Positions 40,071 to 49,458 of a stretch of 64,000 nt of DNA are shown here, in pieces; position 1 is the stretch's first letter; every line of letters begins with the position of its first letter. The stretch spans positions 1,116,001-1,180,000 of the forward strand of contig NZ_CP159534.1 of the NCBI RefSeq assembly GCF_040529335.1, written 5' to 3'. The notes under the pieces are model-generated. The model saw only the letters and a list, made by a program, of their open reading frames with translations, was not told the DNA's origin and searched no databases. A program made the position numbers and the translations under genes. Origin of the DNA: Streptomyces sp. HUAS MG91 (GTDB taxonomy: Bacteria > Actinomycetota > Actinomycetes > Streptomycetales > Streptomycetaceae).

Positions 40071-40179
40071 CCCGGCGACTACGACCACACCGGGGCCCAC
40101 AAAACAGACATAAGCTCTCTTTACCCATCGGACACACATCGTTCGTGATCGCGCAACACCACTCCTTCACAGTGGATGC

Positions 40180-41586
40180 ATGAGTCAAGACATGTCTGAT
40201 GTGACGCGAGTGAAGCACGGCCGTCCCGTCCACCACTGGCGCCGGGATCTGGTGGAACTGGCGGCCCTGTTCACGGCGGTGGCCGTGGCCGACGCGGTGG
40301 CGAACATGATCGGGCACGGCCCCGACGGTCCCGTCCTCCTCGTGGTCTCGGCGGTGGCGCTGCTCGCCACCGCCGGGTTCCACGTGTGGTGGGCACGACG
40401 CCACGAACACGCGCCACCCACGGCGGATACCGGCGCCCGGCCGTCCGCCCCCACCGAGGACGGGGCGACGACGGCCGGGCGGCGGGAAGCGGACGCGCTC
40501 GACCCGCAGGGGACCACGCTGTGGCGGATGCGGACCACGGTGCGCGACGAGCCGGGTTCGCTCGCCGCGCTGTGCACGGTGCTGGCCCACCGGCGGGTGG
40601 ACATCCTCAGCCTGCAGACGCACCCGCTGGCCGAGGGCACGGTCGACGAGTTCCTGCTGCGCGCCCCGAGGGAGACCGCCGCGGCCGATCTGACCCGGGT
40701 CGTCTCCCGGGCCGGCGGCACCGACACCTGGATCGAGCGCGCCGACACCCACGACCTGGTGGACGCCCCCACCCGGATCCTGGGCCTGGCCACCCGCACG
40801 GCGCAGGACGCCGCCGAACTTCCGCTGGCGCTGCGCCAGTTGCTCGGCCGGTGCACCATCAGGTCGCTGCCCGCGAGGACCACGGGCAGCGAGCCCGCCG
40901 AGGGCGGCTTCGACGCCACGGAGCTACGGCTGCGCACCCCGGAGGGCGGTCTGATCACGGTGGAGCGGCCCTATCTGCCGTTCACCCCGACCGAGTTCGC
41001 GCGCGCCCGCGCCCTCGTGGAGCTGGACAGCCGGCTCGGCCCGCGCATCCCGCGCGGCAAGGACGTGCTCACGCTGCCCGAGGGCAACGAGATCACGGTG
41101 CGCCGCGCCGATCTCTCCGACGTGCCGGCCGCCAAGGAGATGCACGAGCGGTGCTCGGCGCGGACGCTGAGCATGCGCTACCACGGCCCCGTCGGCGACG
41201 CCGACCGCTATCTGGGCCACCTGCTCAGTCCGCGCTTCGGCCGCACGCTCGCCGCGCAGACGGCCTCGGGCCGGATCGTCGCCCTCGGCCATCTGCTGTG
41301 GGACGGCGACGAGACGGAGCTGGCGCTCCTCGTCGAGGACGGCTGGCAGCGCCGCGGCGTCGGCGCCGAACTGCTCGGCCGGCTCGTCGCGATGGCCGTC
41401 GAGGCAGGCTGCGAGAGCGTGTACGCGGTGACGCAGGCGTCCAACACCGGCATGGTCGCGGCGATGCGCGGCCTCGGCCTTCCTCTCGACTACCAGATCG
41501 AAGAGGGCACCCTGGTGGTCACCGCGCGCCTGGACGCTACGCCGGTGGCGTCCCGGCTGCCGTACGAGACGGACGCCCAGGCGTAG
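40180..41586 (+). CDS. Membrane-anchored ACT-GNAT acetyltransferase
   Basis: A 468-residue multidomain protein. Two hydrophobic helices lie near residues 22-44 (DLVELAALFTAVAVADAVANMIG) and 48-71 (DGPVLLVVSAVALLATAGFHVWWA). An ACT-like domain follows at about 115-190 (MRTTVRDEPGSLAALCTVLAHRRVDILSLQTH). A C-terminal GNAT domain is at about 305-455, with the acetyl-CoA loop LLVEDGWQRRGVGAELLGRLVAMAVEAG. Actinobacterial ACT-GNAT proteins such as MaKat are lysine acetyltransferases tuned by amino acids; this one may do the same at the membrane. ATG at 40192 is an alternative start; neither has a good ribosome site. Confidence 0.85.
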   Translation: MSQDMSDVTRVKHGRPVHHWRRDLVELAALFTAVAVADAVANMIGHGPDGPVLLVVSAVALLATAGFHVWWARRHEHAPPTADTGARPSAPTEDGATTAGRREADALDPQGTTLWRMRTTVRDEPGSLAALCTVLAHRRVDILSLQTHPLAEGTVDEFLLRAPRETAAADLTRVVSRAGGTDTWIERADTHDLVDAPTRILGLATRTAQDAAELPLALRQLLGRCTIRSLPARTTGSEPAEGGFDATELRLRTPEGGLITVERPYLPFTPTEFARARALVELDSRLGPRIPRGKDVLTLPEGNEITVRRADLSDVPAAKEMHERCSARTLSMRYHGPVGDADRYLGHLLSPRFGRTLAAQTASGRIVALGHLLWDGDETELALLVEDGWQRRGVGAELLGRLVAMAVEAGCESVYAVTQASNTGMVAAMRGLGLPLDYQIEEGTLVVTARLDATPVASRLPYETDAQA

Positions 41587-41596
41587 GCCGCGGCCG

Positions 41597-41818
41597 CTAC
41601 GCCTTCTCGGGGTCGGCGCCGGGTCGCTTCACGATCCGGTCGCCGGCCTCGACCGACTTCCACAGCCGACGGTCGACCCGCACCTTGGCGGTGTCGCCGT
41701 CGGCGAGGCGGATCTCGACGTAGTGGTACATGTTCGAGCCGTCGGTCATCCCGCGGGACTTGTCGACGACGACGCCGTCCCAGGATTCGTCCCGCCCTGA
41801 TGTGCGTGATTTGAACAT
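41597..41818 (-). CDS. Small conserved protein (DUF7489-like)
   Basis: A 73-residue basic and acidic protein beginning MFKSRTSGRDESWDGVVVDKSRGM, followed by GSNMYHYVEIRLADGDTAKVRVDRRLWKSVEAGDRIVKRPGADPEKA. It looks like a small beta-barrel of about five strands, resembling a streptomycete family of unknown function I recall as DUF7489; the name is from memory. Its start overlaps the last 73 nt of the upstream PLP-enzyme gene in another frame. No function can be assigned. Confidence 0.75.
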   Translation of the reverse strand: MFKSRTSGRDESWDGVVVDKSRGMTDGSNMYHYVEIRLADGDTAKVRVDRRLWKSVEAGDRIVKRPGADPEKA

Positions 41819-42999
41819 GCCGCGAGTGTACGAGGCGTCGCCTCCCCCAGCGCCCGGTCGAGATCGGCCCACAGGTCGTCCACGTCCTCCAGGCCGACCG
41901 AGAGCCGCAGCAGCCGGTCGCCGACCCCGGCGGCCCTGCGGTCGTCGGCGGCGACCACGCGGTGGCTGATGGACGCCGGATGCTGGATGAGCGAGTCGAC
42001 GCTGCCGAGGCTGACGGCGGGCGTGATCAGTTCGACCCCGCCGGTCACCGCGTGCGGGTCCCCGGCCACCTCGAAGGCGACCATCGCGCCGCCGGTCCGC
42101 GGATAGTGGACGCGGCTGACGCGCGGATCCCCGGCCAGCCGCCGCGCCAGTTCCGCCGCGGTCGCCGACGCGGCGCGCACCCGTACGGGAAGGGTCGCCA
42201 GGCCGCGCAGCAGGAGATAGCCCGCGAGCGGGTGCAGCACACCGCCCGTCGCGAACCGCATCCTGCGCAACTGCCCCGCGAACTCCTCGTCGCAGGCCAC
42301 GACGCCGCCCAGGACGTCGCCGTGCCCGCCCAGGAACTTCGTCGCGCTGTGCAGCACGAGCCGGGCCCCGCTCTCCGCGGGCCGTTGCAGCACGGGCGTC
42401 GCGAAGGTGTTGTCGACGAGCAGCGGCACGGTGCCGCAGCCGTGCGCGACGGCCCGCAGGTCGACCTCCGCGAGCGTGGGGTTGGCGGGCGACTCCACCA
42501 GCACCAGGCCGGTGTCGGGGCGGACGGCGTCGGCGATGCCGGCCGGGTCGACCCAGGTCACCTCGGTGCCGAGGACGCCCGTGTCGAGGAGGTGGTCGCT
42601 GCATCCGTACAGCGGGCGGACCGCGACGACATGGCCCAGGCCCGCTGAACGGCGTACCAGCAGCACGGCGGTCAGGGCGGCCATGCCGCTGGCGAAGGCG
42701 ACCGCGGCCTCGGTGCCCTCCAGGCGGGCGAGCGCCGTCTCGAACCGGGCGACGGTCGGATTGCCGAGGCGGCCGTAGACCGGCGGGCCGTCGTCGAGGA
42801 CGCCATCGGCGGCGAACGCGTCGATCCGGGCGGCCTCGGTCCGGCTGTCGGCGGACGGGTAGGTGGTCGACAGATCGATGGGCGGGGCGTGCAGCCCGAG
42901 CGCGGCGAGGTCGTCACGGCCGGCGTGCACGGCTTCGGTGGCGAGGGCCCGGGTGCGGGGGCGCGCCGCGTCCTCGTGGTGGTCCAAGGTGTCGTCCAT
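41746..42999 (-). CDS. Cys/Met-metabolism PLP enzyme (methionine gamma-lyase or cystathionine gamma-synthase type)
   Basis: A 417-residue fold-type I PLP enzyme of the trans-sulfuration family. YGRLGNPTVARFETALARLEGTEAAVAFASGMAALTAVLL holds the cofactor tyrosine and arginine region, LVLVESPANPTLAEVDL and LLVDNTFATPVLQRP are conserved, and the PLP lysine is K221 in LHSATKFLGGHGDVLGG. It could be methionine gamma-lyase or cystathionine gamma-synthase/lyase; the divergent Lrp regulator 60 nt away favours amino-acid breakdown. The last roughly 35 residues (TLAACSNHAHQGGTNPG...) look unlike the family and overlap the next gene, suggesting the original stop was lost. Confidence 0.87.
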   Translation of the reverse strand: MDDTLDHHEDAARPRTRALATEAVHAGRDDLAALGLHAPPIDLSTTYPSADSRTEAARIDAFAADGVLDDGPPVYGRLGNPTVARFETALARLEGTEAAVAFASGMAALTAVLLVRRSAGLGHVVAVRPLYGCSDHLLDTGVLGTEVTWVDPAGIADAVRPDTGLVLVESPANPTLAEVDLRAVAHGCGTVPLLVDNTFATPVLQRPAESGARLVLHSATKFLGGHGDVLGGVVACDEEFAGQLRRMRFATGGVLHPLAGYLLLRGLATLPVRVRAASATAAELARRLAGDPRVSRVHYPRTGGAMVAFEVAGDPHAVTGGVELITPAVSLGSVDSLIQHPASISHRVVAADDRRAAGVGDRLLRLSVGLEDVDDLWADLDRALGEATPRTLAACSNHAHQGGTNPGTASSSTSPAG

Positions 43000-43059
43000 G
43001 CGCCACAGCCTGAACGGATGACCGGCGAGCCGGTTCAACTCCCGTGCTACGTTCGGCGG

Positions 43060-43578
43060 ATGACCGATTCCGTCGTACTCGATCCGGTGGACCTGGAGAT
43101 CCTGCGGCTGCTGCAGAACGACGCCCGTACGACGTACCGGGATCTCGCCGCGCAGGTCGGTGTCGCGCCCTCGACCTGTCTGGACCGGGTGAACAGGCTG
43201 CGCCGCGGCGGCGTGATCCTCGGGCATGCGCTGCGGGTCGATCCGGCGCGGCTCGGCCGCGGTCTGCAGGCGCTGCTGTCGGTGCAGGTGCGTCCGCACC
43301 GGCGGGAGCTGGTCGGCCCGTTCGTGGAGCGGATCCGGGCCCTGCCCGAGGCGCGCACGGTCTTCCACGTCACCGGGCCCGACGACTATCTGGTGCAGGT
43401 CGCCGTCCGTGACATGGCGGACCTGCAACGGCTCGTGCTCGACGAGTTCACGTCACGGCGCGAGGTGGCGCGGGTGGAGACCCGGCTGATCTTCCAGCAG
43501 TGGGAGTGCGGCCCGCTGCTGCCGCCGCGCGACCCGCACGGTGCGCCGAGCGCGTATCAGGGTGACGAGAACCCCTGA
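43060..43578 (+). CDS. Lrp/AsnC-family regulator
   Basis: A 172-residue Lrp protein. The helix-turn-helix spans about residues 6-60 (LDPVDLEILRLLQNDARTTYRDLAAQVGVAPSTCLDRVNRLRRGGVILGHALRVDP), followed by the RAM ligand domain (ALLSVQVRPHRRELVGPFVERIRALPEARTVFHVTGPDDYLVQVAVRDMADLQRLVLDEFTSRREVARVETRLIF). It is divergent from the trans-sulfuration-type PLP gene across 60 nt, so it most likely senses a sulfur amino acid and controls that gene. ATG at 43060; no strong ribosome site. Confidence 0.92.
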   Translation: MTDSVVLDPVDLEILRLLQNDARTTYRDLAAQVGVAPSTCLDRVNRLRRGGVILGHALRVDPARLGRGLQALLSVQVRPHRRELVGPFVERIRALPEARTVFHVTGPDDYLVQVAVRDMADLQRLVLDEFTSRREVARVETRLIFQQWECGPLLPPRDPHGAPSAYQGDENP

Positions 43579-43597
43579 CCCGTACGAGGATGTCCGC

Positions 43598-45265
43598 ATG
43601 TCAGACATCGCGCACACCCCCCGGCAGGTCGCGGACGCCTACGTCGACGACCTGATCGACCTGGACCCGGTCACCGGCACCTTCCTCGGCGTCCCCGAGG
43701 CCCACAGCAAGCTGCCCGATCTTTCGCCCGCGGGCCTGGACGCGGTCGCCGCGCTGGCCCGGCGGACCCTGGAGCGGCTCGACGCGGCGGAGCGGGAGCC
43801 CGCCGCCGACAGCGACGTCGAGCGGCGCTGCGCCCGGCTGCTGCGCGAGCGGCTGACCGCCGAACTCGCCGTGCACGACGCCGACGAGCACCTGCGCGCC
43901 GTCGCCAACCTGGGCTCGCCCGTGCACCACGTCCGGGAGGTCTTCACGATCACCCCGGCCGAGACGGACGAGGACTGGGCGGCGATCGCCGCGCGGCTGC
44001 GCGCGGTCCCGGCGGCGTTCGCCGGATACCGCGAGACGCTGGCGCTCGGCCTGGAGCGCAAGCTGCACGGCGGACCGCGCCCGACCGAGACGTTCATCGG
44101 TCAACTCGCCGAGTGGGCGGGCTGGTTCGGGGAGTTCACGGCCGCCGGTCCCGACGCGCTGCGCGACGAGTTGACGGCGGCGGCGGCCGCGGCGGACGCC
44201 GCGACCCTGGAGCTGCGCGACTGGATGCGGGACGTGTACCGGCCCGCCGTCGAGGGCGCCCCGAACGTCGTGGGCCGCGAGCGCTACGCCCGCTGGTCGC
44301 GCTACTACAACGGCACGGACCTCGATCTGGACGAGGCGTACGCGTACGGCTGGAGCGAGTTCCACCGGCTGCTGGCCGAGATGAAGCAGGAGGCGGAGAA
44401 GATCCTGCCCGGCGCCGCGACGCCGTGGGTGGCGCTCGCGCACCTCGACGAGCACGGGCGGCACATCGAGGGCGTCGAGGAGGTCCGGCAGTGGCTCCAG
44501 GACCTGATGGACGAGGCGATCGAGACGCTCGACGGGACCCACTTCGAACTCGCCGAGCGGGTACGGAAGGTGGAGTCGTGCATCGCGCCCGCCGGCAGCG
44601 CCGCGGCGCCGTACTACACGGAGCCGTCGGTCGACTTCTCCCGTCCCGGCCGCACCTGGCTGCCCACGATGGGCCAGACCCGCTTCCCCGTCTACGACCT
44701 GGTGTCGACCTGGTACCACGAGGGTGTTCCCGGCCACCATCTCCAGCTCGCGCAGTGGGCGCACGTCGCCGGTGACCTCTCGCGCTACCAGGCGACGGTC
44801 GGCATCGTCTCCGCCAACGCGGAGGGCTGGGCGCTGTACGCGGAGCGCCTGATGGACGAGCTGGGCCACCTCACCGACGCCGAGACGCGGATCGGGTACC
44901 TGGACGCGCAGATGATGCGGGCGTGCCGGGTCATCGTCGACATCGGCATGCACCTGGAGCTGGAGATCCCCGCGGACTCGCCGTTCCACCCCGGTGAGCG
45001 GTGGACGCCCGAGCTGGCCCAGGAGTTCTTCGGCGCGCACAGCAGCCGCCCCGCCGACTTCGTGGAGAGCGAGCTGACCCGCTATCTGTCGATCCCCGGC
45101 CAGGCGATCGGCTACAAGCTGGGCGAGCGCGCCTGGCTGCTGGGCCGGGCCAACGCGCGGGCCGCGCACGGTGACGCGTTCGACGCGAAGGCGTGGCACA
45201 TGGCGGCGCTGTCGCAGGGGTCGCTGGGCCTCGACGACCTGGTGGACGAACTCTCCAAGCTGTAG
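43598..45265 (+). CDS. DUF885-family putative metallopeptidase
   Basis: A 555-residue DUF885 protein. The family motif Y-H-E-G-V-P-G-H-H is at residues 373-381 (STWYHEGVPGHHLQLAQW), resembling the zinc site of gluzincin peptidases. Other conserved parts are DPVTGTFLGVPEAHSKLPDLSP at the start, SANAEGWALYAERLMDELG and PGQAIGYKLGERAWL. There is no signal peptide, so it is predicted to be cytoplasmic and perhaps a carboxypeptidase-like enzyme; the activity is not established for the family as a whole. It begins 19 nt after the Lrp gene with GAGGA upstream, so the two may be co-transcribed. Confidence 0.9.
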   Translation: MSDIAHTPRQVADAYVDDLIDLDPVTGTFLGVPEAHSKLPDLSPAGLDAVAALARRTLERLDAAEREPAADSDVERRCARLLRERLTAELAVHDADEHLRAVANLGSPVHHVREVFTITPAETDEDWAAIAARLRAVPAAFAGYRETLALGLERKLHGGPRPTETFIGQLAEWAGWFGEFTAAGPDALRDELTAAAAAADAATLELRDWMRDVYRPAVEGAPNVVGRERYARWSRYYNGTDLDLDEAYAYGWSEFHRLLAEMKQEAEKILPGAATPWVALAHLDEHGRHIEGVEEVRQWLQDLMDEAIETLDGTHFELAERVRKVESCIAPAGSAAAPYYTEPSVDFSRPGRTWLPTMGQTRFPVYDLVSTWYHEGVPGHHLQLAQWAHVAGDLSRYQATVGIVSANAEGWALYAERLMDELGHLTDAETRIGYLDAQMMRACRVIVDIGMHLELEIPADSPFHPGERWTPELAQEFFGAHSSRPADFVESELTRYLSIPGQAIGYKLGERAWLLGRANARAAHGDAFDAKAWHMAALSQGSLGLDDLVDELSKL

Positions 45266-45272
45266 GGGCGGT

Positions 45273-45779
45273 TCAGCAGCCGCAGTCGTCGCCGTCGGCC
45301 GGCGCCGTCAGGGGGTCCGCGCTCTGTCGCGCGGGCCCCTCCCACGTCTCGTACGCGAAGCCCTCGCGCACCCAGTACTCGAACCCGCCGAGCATCTCCT
45401 TGACCTGGAAGCCGAGTTCGGCGAGGGCGAGGGCGGCGCGGGTCGCGCCGTTGCAGCCGGGGCCCCAGCAGTAGGTGACGACGGGGACGGACCGGTCGAG
45501 GAGCTGTCCGGCCTGCTCGGGGATGAGGGCCGTCGGCAGGTGGACGGCGCCGGGGACGTGGCCCTGGTCCCAGGACGCGGTGTTGCGCGAGTCGAGGACG
45601 ACGAAGCCCGGATCGGCGGCGCCGTCGGCGAGTGCGGCGGCGACGTCGGACACGTCGGCGTGGAAGGCAAGGCTCGCGCCGAAGTAGGCGGCCGCGGCGG
45701 CGGGCGAGGCGGGGGCGACGCGCAGCACCGGGTTGGTGGTGGTCGCCGTGTCGACGGTGGTCGCGGTGGTCGCGGTCAT
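45273..45779 (-). CDS. Rhodanese-like sulfurtransferase
   Basis: A 168-residue single rhodanese domain. FVVLDSRNTASWDQGHVPGAVHLPTALI is the conserved N-terminal half; the active loop is TYCWGPGCNGATRAALALAELGF with the catalytic cysteine probably the first of CWGPGC. The family moves sulfane sulfur to acceptors such as cyanide or thiols. The C-terminal DDCGC adds two more cysteines, possibly for metal or redox use. It is convergent with the DUF885 gene and divergent from an Lrp gene 138 nt away, which may regulate it. Confidence 0.9.
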   Translation of the reverse strand: MTATTATTVDTATTTNPVLRVAPASPAAAAAYFGASLAFHADVSDVAAALADGAADPGFVVLDSRNTASWDQGHVPGAVHLPTALIPEQAGQLLDRSVPVVTYCWGPGCNGATRAALALAELGFQVKEMLGGFEYWVREGFAYETWEGPARQSADPLTAPADGDDCGC

Positions 45780-45917
45780 GGTGGTTTCGGGTCCTCTCCG
45801 GGGGGCGCGCTCGCGCTCTCCCTGACCAGAAATCTACGGGCGAGGACCGTTTCGCTGAAGGGCCGATCCCCGGTATCCCGCTTGCTCTGCCGATGATTCC
45901 CCGGTTAGCTCTGGGTC

Positions 45918-46388
45918 ATGACCGACGATTCCCCTGACGATGCGCCGCCGTACGTGCCCGATGCCACGGACTGGCACATTCTGCGGGTTCTCCAGAGCGA
46001 GGGCCGCGCCAGCTACGCCGAGCTGGCGCGGGCCGTGTCCATGTCCGCGAGTGCCGTGACGGAGCGGGTGCGGCGGCTGGAGGAGTCGGGGGTGATCGCG
46101 GGGTACTCGGCCGTGGTCGTCCCCGAGCGGCTCGGTCTGCCGATCCTGGCGTTCGTCCGGCTCAGGTACCCGAACGGGAACTACAAGCCGTTCCACGATC
46201 TCGTCGCCGTGACCCCGGAGGTCCTGGAGGCGCACCACGTCACGGGCGACGACTGTTTCGTCATCAAGGTCGCGGCGCGGTCGATGCGGCACCTGGAGGA
46301 GGTCTCCGGGAAGATCGGCACGCTGGGGTCGGTGACGACGAGCGTGGTGTACTCGTCGCCGCTGCCGCGCCGGGCGCTCGGGCGCTGA
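45918..46388 (+). CDS. Lrp/AsnC-family regulator
   Basis: A 156-residue Lrp protein. The helix-turn-helix is at about residues 15-65 (DATDWHILRVLQSEGRASYAELARAVSMSASAVTERVRRLEESGVIAGYSAVVVPERLGL) and the RAM domain follows (PILAFVRLRYPNGNYKPFHDLVAVTPEVLEAHHVTGDDCFVIKVAARSMRHLEEVSGKIGTLGSVTTSVVYSS). It is divergent from the rhodanese gene, its most likely target. It is a different subgroup from the Lrp gene at 43060. Confidence 0.92.
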   Translation: MTDDSPDDAPPYVPDATDWHILRVLQSEGRASYAELARAVSMSASAVTERVRRLEESGVIAGYSAVVVPERLGLPILAFVRLRYPNGNYKPFHDLVAVTPEVLEAHHVTGDDCFVIKVAARSMRHLEEVSGKIGTLGSVTTSVVYSSPLPRRALGR

Positions 46389-46413
46389 GCCGGTACCCGG
46401 CCGCCCCGCGCCC

Positions 46414-49400
46414 CTACGGGGCGCCCTGCTGCCGGACCTCCGATCCGTCCCGTCCCTTCACGATCTCCAGCTGGGCGTGGACGCGGCGGCGCAGGTCGCC
46501 GACGTGGCTGACGATGCCGACGCTGCGGTCGCGTTCGCGCAGCGAGTCGAGGACGTCGAGCACGTCGTCGAGGGTCTGGTCGTCGAGGCTGCCGAAGCCC
46601 TCGTCGATGAAGAGGGTGTCGAGCCGGACGCCGCCCGCCTCGTCCGTGACGACGTCGGCGAGGCCGAGGGCCAGGGCGAGCGACGCGAAGAACGTCTCGC
46701 CGCCGGAGAGCGTCGCCGTGTCCCGCTCGCGGCCCGTCCACGCGTCGACGACGTGCAGCCCGAGACCGGATCTGCCGCGCCCGGCGAGGGAGTCGGAGTG
46801 GACGAGCGTGTAGCGCCCGGACGACATGCAGCTCAGGCGCGCGGTCGCCGCGGCCGCCACCTGTTCCAGGCGGGCGGCGAGGACGTAGGACTCCAGGCGC
46901 ATCTTGCGTTCGTTGTCCGCGGCGGTACCGGCCGCGAGGGCGGCGAGCCGGGCCACACGGTTGTACGTGGTGCGCAGCGGGCCGAGGCGGCGGGCCTCGG
47001 TGGCGGCGCGGCGGGACAGCCGGTCGAGGTCGGCGCAGCGGCGCTCGGCCGCGTCCCGCGCGGAGCCCGCGGCCCGCACGCGTGTGTCGGCGGCCTCGGC
47101 CGCGCGGTGGGCGGCGGCGACGTCGGCCGCCGGTTCGCGGGCGGCGGCCGCGGTCTCCTCCTCGGCGAGGATCGCGCGGACCGCGGCGTCCTCGGACTGC
47201 CAGGCGTCCAGGCGGTGCTGCAGCTCGCGGTGGCGTGCGTCGTCGAGCTGGGCGGCGGCCGCGGCCTCCGGGGTGTCGAAGCCTGCCTTGAACGCGGCGT
47301 CGGCGAGTCGCGCGTCGGCGTCCTTCAGGCGCTGCGCGGTGTCCTCGACGGCGCGGGCCGCGTCGGCCGCCGCGCCGAGCACGTCCACGAGCCGCTCCAG
47401 CTGGGCGGCGCGGGCCTCGACGCTCACCGCGGTGCCGCGCGCCTGCGCCAACTCGCTCTCCAGGTTCGCCTGTTCACGCTCCAGCGACTCACGCGTCGAG
47501 GCGCGGCCGGCGGCCCGGGTGGCCGCTTCCTGGCGGGTGGTGAGCCTGCGGTCGTGCTCGCTCTGGGCGTGTGCCAGCGTCTCGCGGGCCGCGTGCAGGG
47601 CGGACGCCTCGGCGCGGGCCTCGGCGTGTCGATCTTGCAGTGCGCGGGCCGCGTCGGCGAGTTCCCCGGCGGGGGCGGCACCGGCGGCGGCCTTCGCCGC
47701 GGCCAGCTCCTCGCGGACGACGCCGGAGCGGCGCTCGGCCTCGGTGTGCCGGTCCTCGGCGGCGCGGTGGGCGGCGAGCGCGGCCTCCTCGGCGGCGCGG
47801 TCGACGTGGCCCGCCGACCTCCGCTGGGGCGCCGGGTGCTCGGTGGCGCCGCACACGGCGCAGGGTGCGCCGTCCCGCAGCTCCTCGGCGAGTTCGGCGG
47901 CGATGCCGCGCAGTCGCTGCTCCTTCAGGCCGAGCCAGTGCTCGTGGGCGCGGGCCGCCTCCTGGCGGGCGCGCAGGGCGTCGTCCCGCGCGGTGTCGGC
48001 CTGCTCGGCGAGCCGGTCGCGCTCGCGGGCGGCGCGGGCCTGCCGCAGAGCGGGCTCCAGCTGCCCGGCGAGGTGCTCGGCCCGGGTCGTGGCCTCCTGG
48101 GCCCGGTCGACCCCGTCCTGCAGCTCGGTACGGCGGGTGTCCCACCGGGCGAGCCACTGCTCGGCCTCGTCGAGGAGTTCGGTGTCGGCGCGCTCCTCCC
48201 GGTCGAGGTCCGCGCGCTCCCGGCCGAGGACGGCGAGGCGCCGCTCGGCCCGGCGCGCCGCGTCGAGCCCGCCGAGTTCCTGGGCGACACGCCGTGTGGC
48301 CTCGGCGAGCGCGCCGGGTCCCGCGTCGGCCGCGTCCTTCAGGGCCGCGGGCGCGTCCGGCACCGTGCCGGTCTCGGCGCGCAGTGCGGTCCGGGCCCGT
48401 GTCTCCTCGCGGAGCGCGGCGCGGTGCTCGGCGTCGGCGGCCTCGCGCAGGTCGAGCGCGGGGGCGACGGCGGCCGCCTTGCGGCCCCGCTCCATCCGCT
48501 CGCGCACCGCCCGCAGCTCGGCCTCCTGCTCGGCCAGCGCGGCCGCCCGGGTCTCGGCCTGGGCGAAGCGGCGCTGGAGGCGGTCCGTCTCCTGGGCGTC
48601 GGCGTGGGCGCGGCGGGCCGCGGCGCTCGCCGACTCGGCGGCGCTCAGGGCGAGATGGGCGTGCGTGTAGTGCTCGCGGGCCGTGGACCGGGCGACGGCG
48701 GCCCAGCCGAGGACGGCCTCGGCGACGCCGGGGTCGCCGGGTGCCGCGTCGACGGGCGGTGTCTCCACCACGTCCCCGGCGGCCTGCTGCATCCGGTGCG
48801 CGTCGGCGAGCAGCTCGGCGTCGCCGGCCGTCACCCGCTTCTCGGCGGCGCGCCGGTCCTCGGCGAGCCGCTGCTCGACGGCGGCGAACCGGCGCGTGTC
48901 GAAGAGCCGGCCGAGCAGCTTGCCGCGGGCCTCGGCGTCGGCGCGCAGGAAGCGGGCGAAGTCGCCCTGCGGGAGCAGCACGACCTGGCAGAACTGGTCC
49001 TTGCTCATCCCGAGCAGCTGGGTGATCTCCTCGCCGATCTCCTGGTGGGAGCGGCTGAGGTCCTTCCACTCCCCCGCCACGGCGTCGTACTCGCGCAGCC
49101 AGCTCTGCGCCTTCTCCGTCGTGAATCCGATGCCGCGCTTCTTGGGGCGGGCGAAGGGCGGCTGCCGGGTGAGTTCGAGCCGGCGGCCCGCGACGGTCAC
49201 GTCGAGGCGGACCTCGGTGCGCACCCCGGGCTCGGCGTGGTCGCTGCGCAAGTTCTGGCCCTGGCCGGCCGCGCTCTGCCGGGCGCCGGGCACCGACCCG
49301 TACAGCGCGTAGCAGACCGCGTCGAGGACGGAGGTCTTGCCGGCGCCGGTCGGGCCGTGCAGCAGGAACAGGCCGGCCGACGACAGGGCGTCGAAGTCGA

Positions 49401-49458
49401 CCTCCTGGCTGCCGCCGAAGGGGCCGAACGCCGTGATGCGCAGGGTGTGCAGTCTCAC
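46414..49458 (-). CDS. sbcC: SMC-like nuclease subunit SbcC
   Basis: A 1014-residue SMC/Rad50-type ATPase. Walker A GPTGAGKT is at residues 35-42. Long coiled coils rich in Ala, Arg and Glu flank a zinc hook CAVC in the middle. The C-terminal head has the signature LSGGETFFASLALALGLADVV and Walker B TLFIDEGFGSLD. With SbcD it forms a DNA end- and hairpin-cleaving complex that processes palindromes and double-strand breaks. It starts with GTG at 49458, overlapping the sbcD stop by 4 nt (GTGA). Length is normal for actinobacteria. Confidence 0.96.
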   Translation of the reverse strand: MRLHTLRITAFGPFGGSQEVDFDALSSAGLFLLHGPTGAGKTSVLDAVCYALYGSVPGARQSAAGQGQNLRSDHAEPGVRTEVRLDVTVAGRRLELTRQPPFARPKKRGIGFTTEKAQSWLREYDAVAGEWKDLSRSHQEIGEEITQLLGMSKDQFCQVVLLPQGDFARFLRADAEARGKLLGRLFDTRRFAAVEQRLAEDRRAAEKRVTAGDAELLADAHRMQQAAGDVVETPPVDAAPGDPGVAEAVLGWAAVARSTAREHYTHAHLALSAAESASAAARRAHADAQETDRLQRRFAQAETRAAALAEQEAELRAVRERMERGRKAAAVAPALDLREAADAEHRAALREETRARTALRAETGTVPDAPAALKDAADAGPGALAEATRRVAQELGGLDAARRAERRLAVLGRERADLDREERADTELLDEAEQWLARWDTRRTELQDGVDRAQEATTRAEHLAGQLEPALRQARAARERDRLAEQADTARDDALRARQEAARAHEHWLGLKEQRLRGIAAELAEELRDGAPCAVCGATEHPAPQRRSAGHVDRAAEEAALAAHRAAEDRHTEAERRSGVVREELAAAKAAAGAAPAGELADAARALQDRHAEARAEASALHAARETLAHAQSEHDRRLTTRQEAATRAAGRASTRESLEREQANLESELAQARGTAVSVEARAAQLERLVDVLGAAADAARAVEDTAQRLKDADARLADAAFKAGFDTPEAAAAAQLDDARHRELQHRLDAWQSEDAAVRAILAEEETAAAAREPAADVAAAHRAAEAADTRVRAAGSARDAAERRCADLDRLSRRAATEARRLGPLRTTYNRVARLAALAAGTAADNERKMRLESYVLAARLEQVAAAATARLSCMSSGRYTLVHSDSLAGRGRSGLGLHVVDAWTGRERDTATLSGGETFFASLALALGLADVVTDEAGGVRLDTLFIDEGFGSLDDQTLDDVLDVLDSLRERDRSVGIVSHVGDLRRRVHAQLEIVKGRDGSEVRQQGAP

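Noticed and set aside
46400..46435. Further copy of the dispersed repeat near the end of sbcC
   Set aside because: Only a short GC-rich match (CCCGCGCCCCTACGGGGCGC) is present without the GCGCAGTTCC part.
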